NCBI GenBank assembly: GCA_040220875.1
Contig: JAVJVX010000007.1
Coordinates: 1-64,000, forward strand
Source: Alphaproteobacteria bacterium
Lineage (GTDB): Bacteria > Pseudomonadota > Alphaproteobacteria > JAVJVX01
Reading direction: 5' to 3'
DNA length: 64,000 nucleotides
The position numbers and the translations under genes are program-made. The notes beneath the pieces were generated by a model. That model ran no database searches. It had not been told where the DNA came from and saw only the letters and a program-made list of their open reading frames with translations. Positions 20,789 to 31,666 of this stretch are shown here, piece by piece; within the stretch, counting starts at the first letter, position 1, and the number at the start of each line of letters is the position of its first letter.

Positions 20789-21489
20789 AACGGGTCTATA
20801 AGTCCGTCGGAATTGCCGAAACGGCAGATGGTTACGCGGTCGAACTCGATGGCCGGCCAATCCGGACCCCGGACGGCCGGGCGGTCATCGTTCCGACCCG
20901 GTCCCTCGCCAGGCTCATCGCCTCGGAATGGGCGGCGCAAGGGGCGGAGGTGAAGCCCGCCACCATGCCCGCGACACAACATGCCGTGACGGTGCTGGAC
21001 CGCGTGACGCCCCGCCGCGAGGCCGTGATCGAGGAGATCGCCGCATATGGCGCGACGGATCTCCTCTGCTACCGGGCGGCCGAGCCGCCCGAGTTGGTGA
21101 ACCGTCAGGATCATCTGTGGCAGCCCTATCTCGACTGGGCGCGAGAGGCGCTGGGGGCGGAATTGACGGTGAGTCACTCGATCATGCCGACCATGCAAAG
21201 CGGCGCCAGCCAGGCGGCGCTGGCGGCGGCCGTGCGGGACGAGAACGATCTTGCGCTTGGCCCGCTGCATCGCGCGGTCGCCCTGTCGGGTTCGCTTGTC
21301 CTGCCGCTCGCCGTGCTCCATGGCCACGCCACTATGGGCGAAGTGACGGCTGCCGCCCTCGTGGAAGATCGCCATCAGCTCGAGACCTGGGGGCATGACG
21401 ATCTGGCCGCGCAGCGTCTCAATTCGCTCGAGGCCGAACTGCGCACGATCGATGCGTTCTGGCGCGCGCTGGGCCGCATCGGGACCTGA
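20785..21489 (+). CDS. ATP12-family F1-ATPase assembly chaperone
   Basis: A 234-residue member of the ATP12 family, which in mitochondria chaperones the F1 alpha subunit; homologues are common in Alphaproteobacteria. Recognisable segments are KRVYKSVGIAE, YAVELDGRPIRTPDGRAV, ASEWAAQG, TMPATQHAVTVLDRV and ATDLLCYRA. The ATGA overlap with the HAD gene implies co-expression. The bacterial role is inferred from the eukaryotic family. Confidence 0.93.
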   Translation: MKRVYKSVGIAETADGYAVELDGRPIRTPDGRAVIVPTRSLARLIASEWAAQGAEVKPATMPATQHAVTVLDRVTPRREAVIEEIAAYGATDLLCYRAAEPPELVNRQDHLWQPYLDWAREALGAELTVSHSIMPTMQSGASQAALAAAVRDENDLALGPLHRAVALSGSLVLPLAVLHGHATMGEVTAAALVEDRHQLETWGHDDLAAQRLNSLEAELRTIDAFWRALGRIGT

Positions 21490-21512
21490 TTGCCTTGTGG
21501 TGAGATGAAAAT

Positions 21513-21546
21513 GCCTTTACCGCAAGGGATTAGGAAGCCTTTACCG
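21513..21546 (+). repeat. Direct repeat GCCTTTACCG, two copies, before pccB
   Basis: GCCTTTACCG occurs at 21513-21522 and at 21537-21546, 24 bp apart, in the 128-nt gap between the ATP12 gene and pccB. Spacing near two helical turns would suit a dimeric regulator of propionyl-CoA carboxylase, but there is no further support. Confidence 0.4.
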
Positions 21547-21617
21547 GGCAACCGCCGCTGGCAGCCCCGAAAAAGAGGTGCTATGAAGAAACCGAGCGGG
21601 TCAGAGCGGGGGAGGTA

Positions 21618-23150
<1,533 letters not shown>

Positions 23151-23160
23151 CGCAGCGTAA

Positions 23161-25146
23161 ATGATGTTCAAGAAAATCCTGATCGCTAACAGAGGCGAAA
23201 TCGCCTGCCGCATTATCCGGACCTGTCGCGAGATGGGGATCAGCACCGTCGCAATCTATGCCGAACCGGATGCGGATTCCCTTCATGTGCAAATGGCGGA
23301 CGAGGCGGTCCTTATCGGGCCGGCGGAGGCGAAACAGAGTTATCTGAATATTCGCAAGGTGGTAGCGGCCGCGAGAAAGACCAAGGCCGAGGCAGTTCAT
23401 CCGGGTTTCGGCTTTCTGGCCGAAAATACCGAGTTCGCCAAGGCGCTCGAGAAAGCGAAAATTACCTTCATTGGCCCTGGCCCCAAGGCGATTGCCGCCA
23501 TGGGCGACAAGATCGAATCGAAAAAACTTGCCAAGAAGGCCGGTGTCGACACGGTGCCAGGGTATGTGGGGGTGATCAAGAATGCCGATGAGGCGCTCCG
23601 CATAGCGGCCGATATCGGCTATCCGGTCATGATCAAGGCTTCGGCCGGCGGGGGCGGCAAGGGTATGCGGATCGCCCGGACCGACGAGGAGGTGCGCGAA
23701 GGATTTGTGTCGGCCGCGAACGAAGCCCGCGCCAGTTTCGGTGATGAGCGGGTTTTCATCGAAAAATTCATCGATCAGCCCCGGCATATCGAAATTCAGG
23801 TCCTGGCGGATCAGAGTGGCAACACGATCCATCTGGGTGAGCGCGAATGCTCCATTCAGCGCCGCCATCAGAAGGTGATCGAGGAAGCGCCGAGCATGGC
23901 GGTAGATGCGCGGTTGCGGCAGCGCATGGGCGCGCAGGCCATAGCCCTCGCCAAGGCGGTGAATTATGTCTCGGCCGGGACGGTCGAGTTCATCATGGGG
24001 CCCGACAAGGACTTCTATTTTCTTGAGATGAACACGCGCCTCCAGGTCGAGCATCCGGTTACCGAATTCGTGACCGGGGTCGATATCGTCGAGGAGATGA
24101 TCCGGATTGCGGCGGGCGAGAAGCTCCGTCATCGCCAGAGCGACGTGAGCTTCACGGGATGGGCGATGGAATCGCGGGTCTATGCCGAAGATCCGACACG
24201 CAACTTTCTGCCCTCCATCGGCCGGCTCAGTCACTACATTCCGCCCAATGGCGATAATGTGCGTGTCGATACCGGAGTGTCGGAAGGCTCTGAGATATCA
24301 ATGTTCTACGATCCGATGATTGCCAAGCTGGTGACTTATGGGGCAACCCGCAAAGAGGCAATCAAGGTCATGCGCCGGGCGCTCGACGAATATTACATCC
24401 GCGGTGTCGATCACAATTTGGGCTTCCTCGCCTCGGTCTTTGCCAACAAGCGCTTCGTCGCGGGCCGGCTCACGACCAACTTTATCGCGGAAGAGTATCC
24501 CGACGGGTTCTCTGCCGCCGATGTAGTGCCGGATGACGCGCGGGCCATTCCGGCGGTTGCGGCGGTGGTCCGGCTGATCCAGGCCGAGCGCGAGCGGACG
24601 ATTTCGGGGCAGAGTGACAAGATTTTGCCGATCCCCGCGGACTGGGTCGTTTTCGACAATGGCAACGAGGTGCCGCTCTCCATTCAGCGTCTCGATGCCC
24701 GATCCTTCGAGATTTCGGTGGGCGGCGAGACCCTGCGGCTGGTCACGGACTGGCACATCTGGGAGCCGATCTTCCGCGCCAGGCTGAACCGCGGGGATTT
24801 TTCGGCGCAACTGGACCTTGCGGGTATTCGCACCCGGATCACCGTGCAGGGACGGGCGGCGGAGACTCTGACGATTCCGGCCAACATGGCCGAAGCCTAT
24901 CGTCTGATGCCGGAGAAAGTGCCACCTGACATGACCCGATTCCTGCTGTCGCCAATGCCGGGACTCCTGGCTTCGCTGGCGGTGGAGGAGGGCCAGGCCG
25001 TCAAGGTGGGCGAGGTGCTGGCCGTGATCGAGGCCATGAAAATGGAAAACGTGTTGCGGGCCGAGCGGGACGGGGTGATTTCGGAGATCAAGGCCCGGCC
25101 CGGCGAGAATCTGATGGTGGACCAGCCGATCCTGGAATTCGATTAG
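23161..25146 (+). CDS. pccA: Propionyl-CoA carboxylase alpha subunit (biotin carboxylase + BCCP)
   Basis: A 661-residue biotin-dependent subunit. Order: biotin carboxylase N-domain (KKILIANRGEIACRIIRTC), ATP-grasp with KASAGGGGKGMR (about residues 160-171) and HIEIQVLADQSGN, ECSIQRRHQKVIEEAPS, and EMNTRLQVEHPVTE with the catalytic Glu/Arg. Then comes a BT linker and a C-terminal biotinyl domain with EAMKMEN (Lys627). Two Met codons start the frame; 23161 is taken. Ends 4 nt into lipB, which is convergent. Confidence 0.96.
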   Translation: MMFKKILIANRGEIACRIIRTCREMGISTVAIYAEPDADSLHVQMADEAVLIGPAEAKQSYLNIRKVVAAARKTKAEAVHPGFGFLAENTEFAKALEKAKITFIGPGPKAIAAMGDKIESKKLAKKAGVDTVPGYVGVIKNADEALRIAADIGYPVMIKASAGGGGKGMRIARTDEEVREGFVSAANEARASFGDERVFIEKFIDQPRHIEIQVLADQSGNTIHLGERECSIQRRHQKVIEEAPSMAVDARLRQRMGAQAIALAKAVNYVSAGTVEFIMGPDKDFYFLEMNTRLQVEHPVTEFVTGVDIVEEMIRIAAGEKLRHRQSDVSFTGWAMESRVYAEDPTRNFLPSIGRLSHYIPPNGDNVRVDTGVSEGSEISMFYDPMIAKLVTYGATRKEAIKVMRRALDEYYIRGVDHNLGFLASVFANKRFVAGRLTTNFIAEEYPDGFSAADVVPDDARAIPAVAAVVRLIQAERERTISGQSDKILPIPADWVVFDNGNEVPLSIQRLDARSFEISVGGETLRLVTDWHIWEPIFRARLNRGDFSAQLDLAGIRTRITVQGRAAETLTIPANMAEAYRLMPEKVPPDMTRFLLSPMPGLLASLAVEEGQAVKVGEVLAVIEAMKMENVLRAERDGVISEIKARPGENLMVDQPILEFD

Positions 25147-25925
25147 GTCTTGTCCGCGGCCTCGCCGGCGATCGGCCGGCCAAAGATTTCGGGGAAGGTG
25201 TCGCGCATGACCATGTCCACCTCCTCGAGACTGGCGGTGATGCCGAGTGCTTCGAGCGAGGTGACACCGTGCTCGCGGATGCCGCAGGGGATGATCCGCC
25301 GGAAATTCGAAAGATCCGGCGCCACGTTCAGCGCCAGTCCGTGATAAGCGACCCAGCGGCGCACCCGGACCCCGATGGCGCCGATCTTGGCCTCGCTGCC
25401 GGGCGCCCCGCCATGCGCTGCCAGATCGACCCATATTCCGATGCGCCCCGGGCGGCGTTCGCCCTTGACGTTGAAGGCGGCCAGTGTGGCGATCATCCAG
25501 TCCTCGAGGGCGCAGACATGGGCCCGGATATCCCCCGGCTGACCCTGACCTTGGCCTTGACCCTGGCCCGGCCCGCCCGACAGGCCCCGTTTGAGATCAA
25601 GCATGACATACGCCACGCGTTGCCCCGGCCCGTGATAGGTATAGCGTCCGCCGCGCCCGGTCCGGTGGACCGGAAGCCCACCCGCATTCAGCATCTCCGA
25701 CTCGTCTGCGCTGGTCCCGGCGGTAAAAAGCGGGGGGTGCTCGAGAAGCCAGACGAGTTCGGGCAGGGTACCGTCGCGAATGGCGGCTACCCGCTCCTCC
25801 ATGGTGGCGAGAGCCGTCTCGTAGGGCACCGGGGCCGACGCCACGCGCCACTCCACGCTCGCCCGTCTCGCGCCGCCCGTCCCGCCTGTCGTTCTAGATG
25901 TCTCAAATATCGCCATTTTTTTCAT
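25143..25925 (-). CDS. lipB: Octanoyl-[acyl-carrier-protein] transferase LipB
   Basis: LipB transfers octanoate from ACP to lipoyl domains, the first step of lipoate synthesis. The product is 260 residues from 25925 (or 257 from 25916). Motifs: TGRGGRYTYHGPGQRVAYVM (substrate loop), SEAKIGAIGVRVRRWVAYHG with the catalytic Lys, and IPCGIREHGVTSLEALG with the catalytic Cys. The insert PGQGQGQGQGQPG is unusual and comes from a hexanucleotide repeat. The start is placed after the upstream frame loses family similarity. Confidence 0.93.
   Translation of the reverse strand: MKKMAIFETSRTTGGTGGARRASVEWRVASAPVPYETALATMEERVAAIRDGTLPELVWLLEHPPLFTAGTSADESEMLNAGGLPVHRTGRGGRYTYHGPGQRVAYVMLDLKRGLSGGPGQGQGQGQGQPGDIRAHVCALEDWMIATLAAFNVKGERRPGRIGIWVDLAAHGGAPGSEAKIGAIGVRVRRWVAYHGLALNVAPDLSNFRRIIPCGIREHGVTSLEALGITASLEEVDMVMRDTFPEIFGRPIAGEAADKT
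25539..25568. repeat. Hexanucleotide repeat in lipB encoding a Gly-Gln run
   Basis: Five degenerate 6-nt units (GGCCAG/GGTCAG type on the reverse strand) encode consecutive Gly-Gln pairs in a loop of LipB. The DNA differs between units at the third positions, so the run is not a very recent slippage product. Confidence 0.65.
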
Positions 25926-26022
25926 TCCAGGGCCCTGCGGGCGCTGCTTGATCGGGGGCCCGGCATCTGGTATCCCCTCACGGCCATCATACGATAAAAC
26001 CTTCGGGAAATGGGCACTGGAT

Positions 26023-26109
26023 GCGGTCGTGGCGGAACTGGTAGACGCGCAGCGTTGAGGTCGCTGTGGGGGAGACCCCGTGGAAGTTCGAGTCTTCTCG
26101 ACCGCACCA
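26023..26109 (+). tRNA. tRNA-Leu, anticodon GAG
   Basis: An 87-nt class II tRNA. The acceptor stem GCGGTCG pairs with CGACCGC, discriminator A, CCA encoded. The anticodon stem CAGCG/CGCTG encloses TTGAGGT, giving anticodon GAG (reads CUC and CUU). A long variable arm (GGGGGAGACCCC) and a T-loop TTCGAGT are present. It lies between lipB and maeB. Confidence 0.95.
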
Positions 26110-26197
26110 ATCATTCCCGAGACCCGCGGCCCGGCCAGCGGGTCTCGGTCGTTCTGAAGGCGTCTTGGCCGATTCAGGGACCGGGTGAGCGTATCTC

Positions 26198-28516
26198 ATG
26201 GCCAACAACCTGCGCGATAACGCACTTTCCTATCATCGGCGGCCGAAGCCGGGGAAACTCGAAATCACAGCGACCAAGCCGCTGGGCAACCAGCGCGACC
26301 TGGCCCTGGCCTATTCGCCCGGCGTGGCCTTTGCCTCCGAGGCGATAGCCGCCAATCCCGATGACGCCGCGCTTTATACGGCGCGCGGAAACCTGGTCGC
26401 CGTAATCTCGAATGGGACCGCCGTTCTGGGGCTGGGACCGATCGGCCCGCTCGCCGCCAAGCCGGTGATGGAAGGCAAGGCGGTTTTGTTCAAGAAGTTC
26501 GCCGGGATCGACTGTTTCGATATCGAGGTCAACGAGACAGACCCGGATCGCTTTGTCGATGTCGTTGCGGCGCTCGAGCCAACCTTTGGCGCCATCAATC
26601 TCGAGGACATCAAGGCGCCGGAATGTTTCGAGATCGAGCAGAAGCTCCGCGAGCGGATGAGTATCCCGGTTTTCCACGACGATCAGCATGGGACAGCGAT
26701 CATCGTCGGTGCCGCGGTTCTCAACGGGCTCGAGATCATTGGCAAGAAAATCGGCGAGGCGCGCCTCGTGGCCTCGGGTGCCGGGGCGGCGGCTTTGGCC
26801 TGTCTCGACCTGCTCGTCGATCTCGGGCTCGATATGAATAACATCGTCGTGACCGACAAGCACGGCGTGGTCTATCCCGGCCGGAAGGAGGAGATGGACC
26901 CGCGCAAGGCGCGCTATGCCAAGGATATTCCGGGGCGCGGGCTCGACGACGTGATCGACGGCGCCGATATTTTCCTCGGCCTGTCGGCGCCCAACGTGCT
27001 GTCGGCCGACATGGTGCGGCGCATGGCCGACCGGCCGCTCATCCTCGCGCTGGCAAACCCGGTGCCGGAAATCATGCCCGATCTCGCGCGCGAGGCCAAA
27101 CCGGATGCGGTCATCGCCACCGGGCGCAGCGACTTTCCCAATCAGGTGAACAACGTTCTCTGTTTTCCCTTCATCTTCCGCGGGGCGCTGGATGTCGGGG
27201 CGGTGACGATCAACCGGCAGATGGAGATTGCCTGTGTCACGGCGCTGGCCGAGCTCGCCAAGGCGGAGTTCTCGGACGTTGCGGCCAAGGCCTACGGCGG
27301 CGTGGGCCAGACATTCGGGCCCGACTACATCATTCCGCGACCGTTCGATCCGCGCCTGATGCTGACCCTGGCGCCTGCCGTGGCTCGCGCGGCCATGGAC
27401 TCGGGCGTCGCGACACGTCCGATCAAGGATTTCGAGGCCTATCAGCAGCGCCTCAATCAGTCGGTGTTCCGCTCGGGACTCGTCATGAAGCCGGTATTTG
27501 ACAGGGCGCGCAGCGACCCCAAGCGCGTCGTCTATGCCGATGGCGAGGACGAACGGGTATTGCGCGCCGCACAAGCCGTGATCGACGACGGGATCGCCAC
27601 GCCGATCATCGTGGGACGCCGGCGCGTCGTGCTGTCGCGCCTCAAAAGGCTCGGACTCCGGATTCGACCGGACGAGGATTTTGAAGTGGTCGATCCCCAG
27701 GACGATCCCCGCTACGATGAATACTGGACCCATTACCACCGCATCATGGAACGCAAGGGTGTTTCCCCTGACGAGGCGCGCACGATCATGCGCACGCGCA
27801 ACGTCGCTATCGCCGCGCTGATGACGGTCCGGGGAGAGGCGGACGCCATGATCTGCGGGGTGGTGGGGCGCTTTCACCGCCATTTGCGCCACGTCCTCGA
27901 CATCATCGGCCGCGCGCCCGGCGTGAGCCGGGTTTCGACCATGAATCTGCTTTTATCGCAGCGCGGCACCCATTTCCTGTGTGATACCCAGGTGATCACC
28001 GACCCTACGGCCGAACAGATTGCCGAGATGGCCCTGCTGGCGGCCGCCGAAATGCGGCGGTTTGGCATCACACCGAAGGCAGCGCTTCTGTCGTATTCCA
28101 ATTTTGGCAGCAGTCCCGGTCCGTCGCCCGAAAAAATGCGCCGCGCGCGCGAGCTGATCGAGGAGAGTGACCCGCAGCTGCGGATCGAGGGCGAAATGCA
28201 TGCCGACGTCGCCCTGAATCCGGAGCTCGGTCATCGCCTGTTTCCCAATTCCCGTCTTGCCGAGGAAGCCAACCTGCTGATTTTCCCCAATCTCGACGCG
28301 GCCAATATCGCCTTCAACCTGGTCCGGGAAATGGCCGACGCCCTTTCCGTCGGTCCCATCCTGCTGGGCACGGCCTATCCCGCCCATGTGCTGACATCGG
28401 CGGTAACCACGCGCGGGATCATCAATATCAGCGCGCTTGCCGTTGTCGATGCGCAAGCGCAGCATGAGGCCAAACAGGCCACGCCATCCGCAATCGAGGA
28501 GCGGGCATCCGAATGA
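26198..28516 (+). CDS. maeB: NADP-type malic enzyme fused to a phosphotransacetylase-like domain
   Basis: A 772-residue MaeB. The malic enzyme part (about 1-420) has [11 protein letters not shown], the catalytic Lys in [25 protein letters not shown] for metal and substrate, and the nucleotide fold [16 protein letters not shown]. The C-terminal part (about 430-760) is a PTA_PTB domain, normally non-catalytic and linked to acetyl-CoA regulation. The enzyme turns malate into pyruvate + CO2 + NADPH. It overlaps mgtE by 4 nt. It can serve gluconeogenic growth fed by methylmalonyl-CoA from the nearby pccBA. Confidence 0.96.
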   Translation: MANNLRDNALSYHRRPKPGKLEITATKPLGNQRDLALAYSPGVAFASEAIAANPDDAALYTARGNLVAVISNGTAVLGLGPIGPLAAKPVMEGKAVLFKKFAGIDCFDIEVNETDPDRFVDVVAALEPTFGAINLEDIKAPECFEIEQKLRERMSIPVFHDDQHGTAIIVGAAVLNGLEIIGKKIGEARLVASGAGAAALACLDLLVDLGLDMNNIVVTDKHGVVYPGRKEEMDPRKARYAKDIPGRGLDDVIDGADIFLGLSAPNVLSADMVRRMADRPLILALANPVPEIMPDLAREAKPDAVIATGRSDFPNQVNNVLCFPFIFRGALDVGAVTINRQMEIACVTALAELAKAEFSDVAAKAYGGVGQTFGPDYIIPRPFDPRLMLTLAPAVARAAMDSGVATRPIKDFEAYQQRLNQSVFRSGLVMKPVFDRARSDPKRVVYADGEDERVLRAAQAVIDDGIATPIIVGRRRVVLSRLKRLGLRIRPDEDFEVVDPQDDPRYDEYWTHYHRIMERKGVSPDEARTIMRTRNVAIAALMTVRGEADAMICGVVGRFHRHLRHVLDIIGRAPGVSRVSTMNLLLSQRGTHFLCDTQVITDPTAEQIAEMALLAAAEMRRFGITPKAALLSYSNFGSSPGPSPEKMRRARELIEESDPQLRIEGEMHADVALNPELGHRLFPNSRLAEEANLLIFPNLDAANIAFNLVREMADALSVGPILLGTAYPAHVLTSAVTTRGIINISALAVVDAQAQHEAKQATPSAIEERASE

Positions 28517-29919
28517 CCGAGCCAGCGGAAGATCCGCCGCCCTTCCTCGCGGAAGGGGAGAGACCCAACGCGGAAGACCTCTACGGTCTGAACCGCGAGA
28601 TCGTGGACGCGGTTATCGAGGCGCTGTCCACCGGTAACCGTATGCAGTTGCTGAGCGCGCTTCGGACCCAGCACCCGGCCGACATCGCGGATCTGATCGA
28701 ACGCCTGGCGCCGCAGCAGCGCCGCGCGCTGATGGGCCTGATCCGGCCGCGGCTCAATCCCGACGTGATTTCCGAGCTCAACGATACCGTCCGCGAGCAG
28801 GTATACGAAGAGCTCGGGGCGGACGGGCTCGCTTCGGTCGTGACCCGGCTGGATTCGGACGACGCGCTCGACCTGGTCGAGGATCTGGACGAGGATTTCC
28901 GCGAGAAGGTGCTGCGTTCGATTCCGGCCGAAATGCGCGCGCATCTGGCCGAAGGGCTGAGCTATCCGGAGGACAGTGCTGGCCGGCTCATGCAGCGCGA
29001 TCTGGTGAGCATGCCGGAATACTGGTCCGTCGGTGACGCGATCGACTTCTTTCGGGCTGCCCGTGACCTGCCCGATTACTTCTACGATATTTATGTCGTC
29101 GACCCGAAGCACAAGCCCGTGGGGATGATCGAGCTTAACCGGCTCGTTCGCGCCAAGCGCCGTGTACCGCTGACCGATATCATGGACTCGGAGCTGACGT
29201 CGCTGCCCTACAACATGGACCAGGAGGAAGTTGCCTTCCTGTTCCGCCAGCGCGATCTCGTCTCGGCACCGGTCGTCGACGCCGATGGCCGGCTCCTCGG
29301 CGTGGTCATGTCCGATGACGTCATGGACGTGATCGAAGAGGAGGCGCAGGAAGACATCATGGCCCTGGGCGGGGTCTCGGACGGCGATTTGCACATGGCG
29401 GTGCTGGATACGACGCGCTCGCGCTTTTCCTGGCTTTTTGTCAACCTGCTGACCGCGATCGCGGCCTCCGTCGTGATCGGCCTGTTCGAGGATACGCTCG
29501 AGAAAATCGTGGCGCTGGCGGTACTCATGCCGATTGTCGCCTCCATGGGCGGCAATGCCGGCACCCAGACGCTGACCGTCGCCGTCCGGGCGCTTGCCAT
29601 GAAAGAGCTCACGGCGACCAATGCACGCCGGGTCATCATGCGCGAGCTCGGTGTCGGCCTGCTCAACGGTTTGATGTTTGCGGTTCTGGCCGGCGTCGTC
29701 GCCTGGGTCTGGTTCGATCAGCCGCAAATTGGGCTCGTCATCGGGCTCGCGATGCTCGCAAACCTGCTGGTGGCCGGATTGTCGGGTGCCTCGATTCCGC
29801 TGGTGCTGGACCGTCTCGGGGTGGACCCGGCCGTGGCCTCGGCGGTCTTTCTGACGACCGTGACCGATATCGTCGGTTTCTTCGTCTTCCTGGCGCTGGG
29901 CGCCACCTTCCTGCTCTAG
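28513..29919 (+). CDS. mgtE: Magnesium transporter MgtE
   Basis: MgtE is a Mg2+-gated channel. The 468-residue product has the cytosolic N domain (HPADIADLIERLAPQQRRAL), two CBS domains (about 150-275, with LTSLPYNMDQEEVAFLF), and five membrane helices from about residue 295. The pore signature is MPIVASMGGNAGTQTLTV. The start overlaps the maeB stop. Pairing of a Mg2+/Mn2+-dependent malic enzyme with a Mg2+ channel is suggestive but may be chance. Confidence 0.96.
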   Translation: MTEPAEDPPPFLAEGERPNAEDLYGLNREIVDAVIEALSTGNRMQLLSALRTQHPADIADLIERLAPQQRRALMGLIRPRLNPDVISELNDTVREQVYEELGADGLASVVTRLDSDDALDLVEDLDEDFREKVLRSIPAEMRAHLAEGLSYPEDSAGRLMQRDLVSMPEYWSVGDAIDFFRAARDLPDYFYDIYVVDPKHKPVGMIELNRLVRAKRRVPLTDIMDSELTSLPYNMDQEEVAFLFRQRDLVSAPVVDADGRLLGVVMSDDVMDVIEEEAQEDIMALGGVSDGDLHMAVLDTTRSRFSWLFVNLLTAIAASVVIGLFEDTLEKIVALAVLMPIVASMGGNAGTQTLTVAVRALAMKELTATNARRVIMRELGVGLLNGLMFAVLAGVVAWVWFDQPQIGLVIGLAMLANLLVAGLSGASIPLVLDRLGVDPAVASAVFLTTVTDIVGFFVFLALGATFLL

Positions 29920-29923
29920 CCCT

Positions 29924-29955
29924 GCCCGTTAACGGGCTGTTAAGATCGGTATACT
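29924..29955 (+). promoter_or_regulatory. Short hairpin, CtrA-like TTAA-N7-TTAA site and possible -10 box
   Basis: A GCCCG-TTAA-CGGGC hairpin (29924-29937) lies just past mgtE. It overlaps TTAA at 29929 and TTAA at 29940, seven bases apart, matching the alphaproteobacterial CtrA box (TTAA-N7-TTAAC) except for the last base, which is G. TATACT at 29950-29955 could be a -10 element. The response regulator begins 80 nt downstream. Confidence 0.5.
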
Positions 29956-30034
29956 ACCTATAGTTGTAATCTGCGGCCGAAGTCCCCGGCCAGAGGCTCA
30001 GCTATGGTGGTTATCCGGACGATAGGCGGGTTGG

Positions 30035-30625
30035 ATGCAGGATTACAGCCTGGAACGTCTTCGCGCTCTGGTCGTGGAAGACAACAAGTACATGCAGGTT
30101 CTGCTGTCGACCATTCTCCACGGTCTCGGCATGAAGGACATCCGCCTGGCCAGCGACGGCGCGGATGCCTTCAAGCAGATCAAGATCGCGCTGCCTGACT
30201 TTATCATCTGCGATTGGGCGATGAGTCCGCTCGATGGATTTGACTTCGTGCGCCTGGTACGCATGGCCGATGACAGCCCGAATCCCTATATGCCGATTAT
30301 CATGCTGACGGGACACACCGAAGCGGGGCATGTGGTGGAAGCGCGTGATATCGGCGTGAATGAGTTCCTCGCCAAGCCGGTCTCGCCGAAATCGCTTTAC
30401 GAGCGGATCCAGGCGCTGATCGAGCAGCCCCGTCCCTTCGTCAGAACGGCAAAATATTTCGGCCCCTGTCGCCGCCGGCGGCGGGATGTGCATTATGCCG
30501 GAGAGGAACGCCGGCATGAAAACCTCCCGAGCGCGGACGAGAATACCGTCTTGCTGGAGTCCGAAAGCGGGGAGGAAGCGGGCGGGACGCTGTCCAATGC
30601 CGATATCGATGCAATGTTTGACTGA
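30035..30625 (+). CDS. Response regulator, CheY-like receiver with a charged C-terminal tail
   Basis: A 196-residue single-receiver protein. The acidic pocket is Glu15/Asp16 (VVEDN), the phosphoryl acceptor Asp60 (FIICDWAMSPLDG), with Thr92 and Lys114 (FLAKPVS) completing it. After about residue 130 comes a YFGPCRRRRR basic patch and an acidic disordered tail ending SNADIDAMFD. No DNA-binding or enzyme domain exists, so it must act through partners. It shares one base with the next gene. Confidence 0.93.
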   Translation: MQDYSLERLRALVVEDNKYMQVLLSTILHGLGMKDIRLASDGADAFKQIKIALPDFIICDWAMSPLDGFDFVRLVRMADDSPNPYMPIIMLTGHTEAGHVVEARDIGVNEFLAKPVSPKSLYERIQALIEQPRPFVRTAKYFGPCRRRRRDVHYAGEERRHENLPSADENTVLLESESGEEAGGTLSNADIDAMFD

Positions 30626-31137
30626 TGGACGAACCGTCGGGAGACAGAAAAGGCGCGCCACGCGGACAACTCCTCAATCCGCCGGATACGTTGCGCCGCA
30701 AGGCACCCCCGTCGCGGCTGTCGGCAATGGAGCGCGTCCGGAAAGCCGAAGCGGCAATCTCCGGGTTGCAGAAGGATCTGACGGGCTGGCTTGCAAGCGA
30801 TCTGGCCGAGATCGGGGAAATCGCACGCCGGATGGCAGCGGACGGCCGCAGTTGGACGGCCGAGGTCGATCGGCTGGGAAAATTGAGTTGGGATCTCAAG
30901 AATCAGGCCGCGTCCTTTGGTTTCCCGATGGTCGGACTGATCGCCGGTTCCCTTCACGGGTTCGTCGTTTCCCATCCGGAAGGGTCGGAAAAGACGCTCT
31001 CGACCACGATCGCCCACGCCAAGGCACTCAGGCTCGTATTCGAGAAAAACCTCCCGACGACGCATCCGATGGCGCAAACGCTCCTGCGGGAACTCAACGC
31101 GGTATCGGCTCGGCTGGAGAAGGCGCGCCGGCGCTGA
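30625..31137 (+). CDS. Hpt-like helical protein lacking the phospho-accepting histidine
   Basis: A 170-residue, mostly helical soluble protein. The segment WDLKNQAASFGFPMVGLIAG (residues 89-108) resembles the Hpt core HDIKGQGGSFGYPL found in alphaproteobacterial Hpt proteins, but Trp89 stands where His would be. It is translationally coupled to the response regulator (TGATG). By inference it may bind the receiver without phosphotransfer. The family assignment is by motif only. Confidence 0.6.
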   Translation: MDEPSGDRKGAPRGQLLNPPDTLRRKAPPSRLSAMERVRKAEAAISGLQKDLTGWLASDLAEIGEIARRMAADGRSWTAEVDRLGKLSWDLKNQAASFGFPMVGLIAGSLHGFVVSHPEGSEKTLSTTIAHAKALRLVFEKNLPTTHPMAQTLLRELNAVSARLEKARRR

Positions 31138-31187
31138 GCCGGGACGGGAGGGGCGCAATCCCGGCCGTCCTGGGCTATATATTACGC

Positions 31188-31631
31188 ATGACCGTTCATC
31201 TGAAAAAACTGGCGCCGGGCTGCCAGTCCCTGACCGAGTTGCGCGCCCGTCAGAAAAAATTCCTGAAGGTGGCGCGCGGTCCCGAAGGCCAGAAGGTTCT
31301 GAATTACGGGACCGGATTCATGCCCAAGCGGGCCGATGAGATCGTCGATGGCGGGTCCCTGTACTGGGTGGTGAAGGGATTTATCGTCGCCCGAAACCGC
31401 ATCGTCTTTCTTGGGCCGGAGACGGACGACAGTGGCCGCCGCTTCTGCCGTATCCAGATCGATCCCGCGCTGATTCCGACGGAGCCCATGCCGCACCGGC
31501 CCTTTCAGGGCTGGCGCTACCTCAAGCCCGAGGCCGCGCCGCCCGATCTGGTCGGGGCAGGCAGGGGCGGCAGGTCCGATGAGCTGCCGCCCGAGCTGAT
31601 GGCGGAATTGCGTGGGCTGGGCCTGATTTGA
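31188..31631 (+). CDS. DUF1489-family protein
   Basis: A 147-residue protein of a conserved but functionally unknown alphaproteobacterial family. The start MTVHLKKLAPGCQSLTELRA and the middle segment LYWVVKGFIVARNRIVFLG are typical. No signal peptide, cysteine cluster or nucleotide motif is seen. The start at 31188 is preferred over longer in-frame readings, which would run through the preceding gene. It converges on the methyltransferase gene. Confidence 0.85.
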   Translation: MTVHLKKLAPGCQSLTELRARQKKFLKVARGPEGQKVLNYGTGFMPKRADEIVDGGSLYWVVKGFIVARNRIVFLGPETDDSGRRFCRIQIDPALIPTEPMPHRPFQGWRYLKPEAAPPDLVGAGRGGRSDELPPELMAELRGLGLI

Positions 31632-31666
31632 AGAGGCCCTCGCGCCCGGCCGGCTGCTCTGCGGAT

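Noticed and set aside
25926-26198. N-terminal extension of LipB up to 26114
   Set aside because: The extension is antisense to the tRNA-Leu gene and lies before the LipB family start.
30486-31631. 381-codon forward frame ahead of the DUF1489 gene
   Set aside because: Only the last 147 codons resemble a family; the rest is the shadow of the Hpt-like gene.
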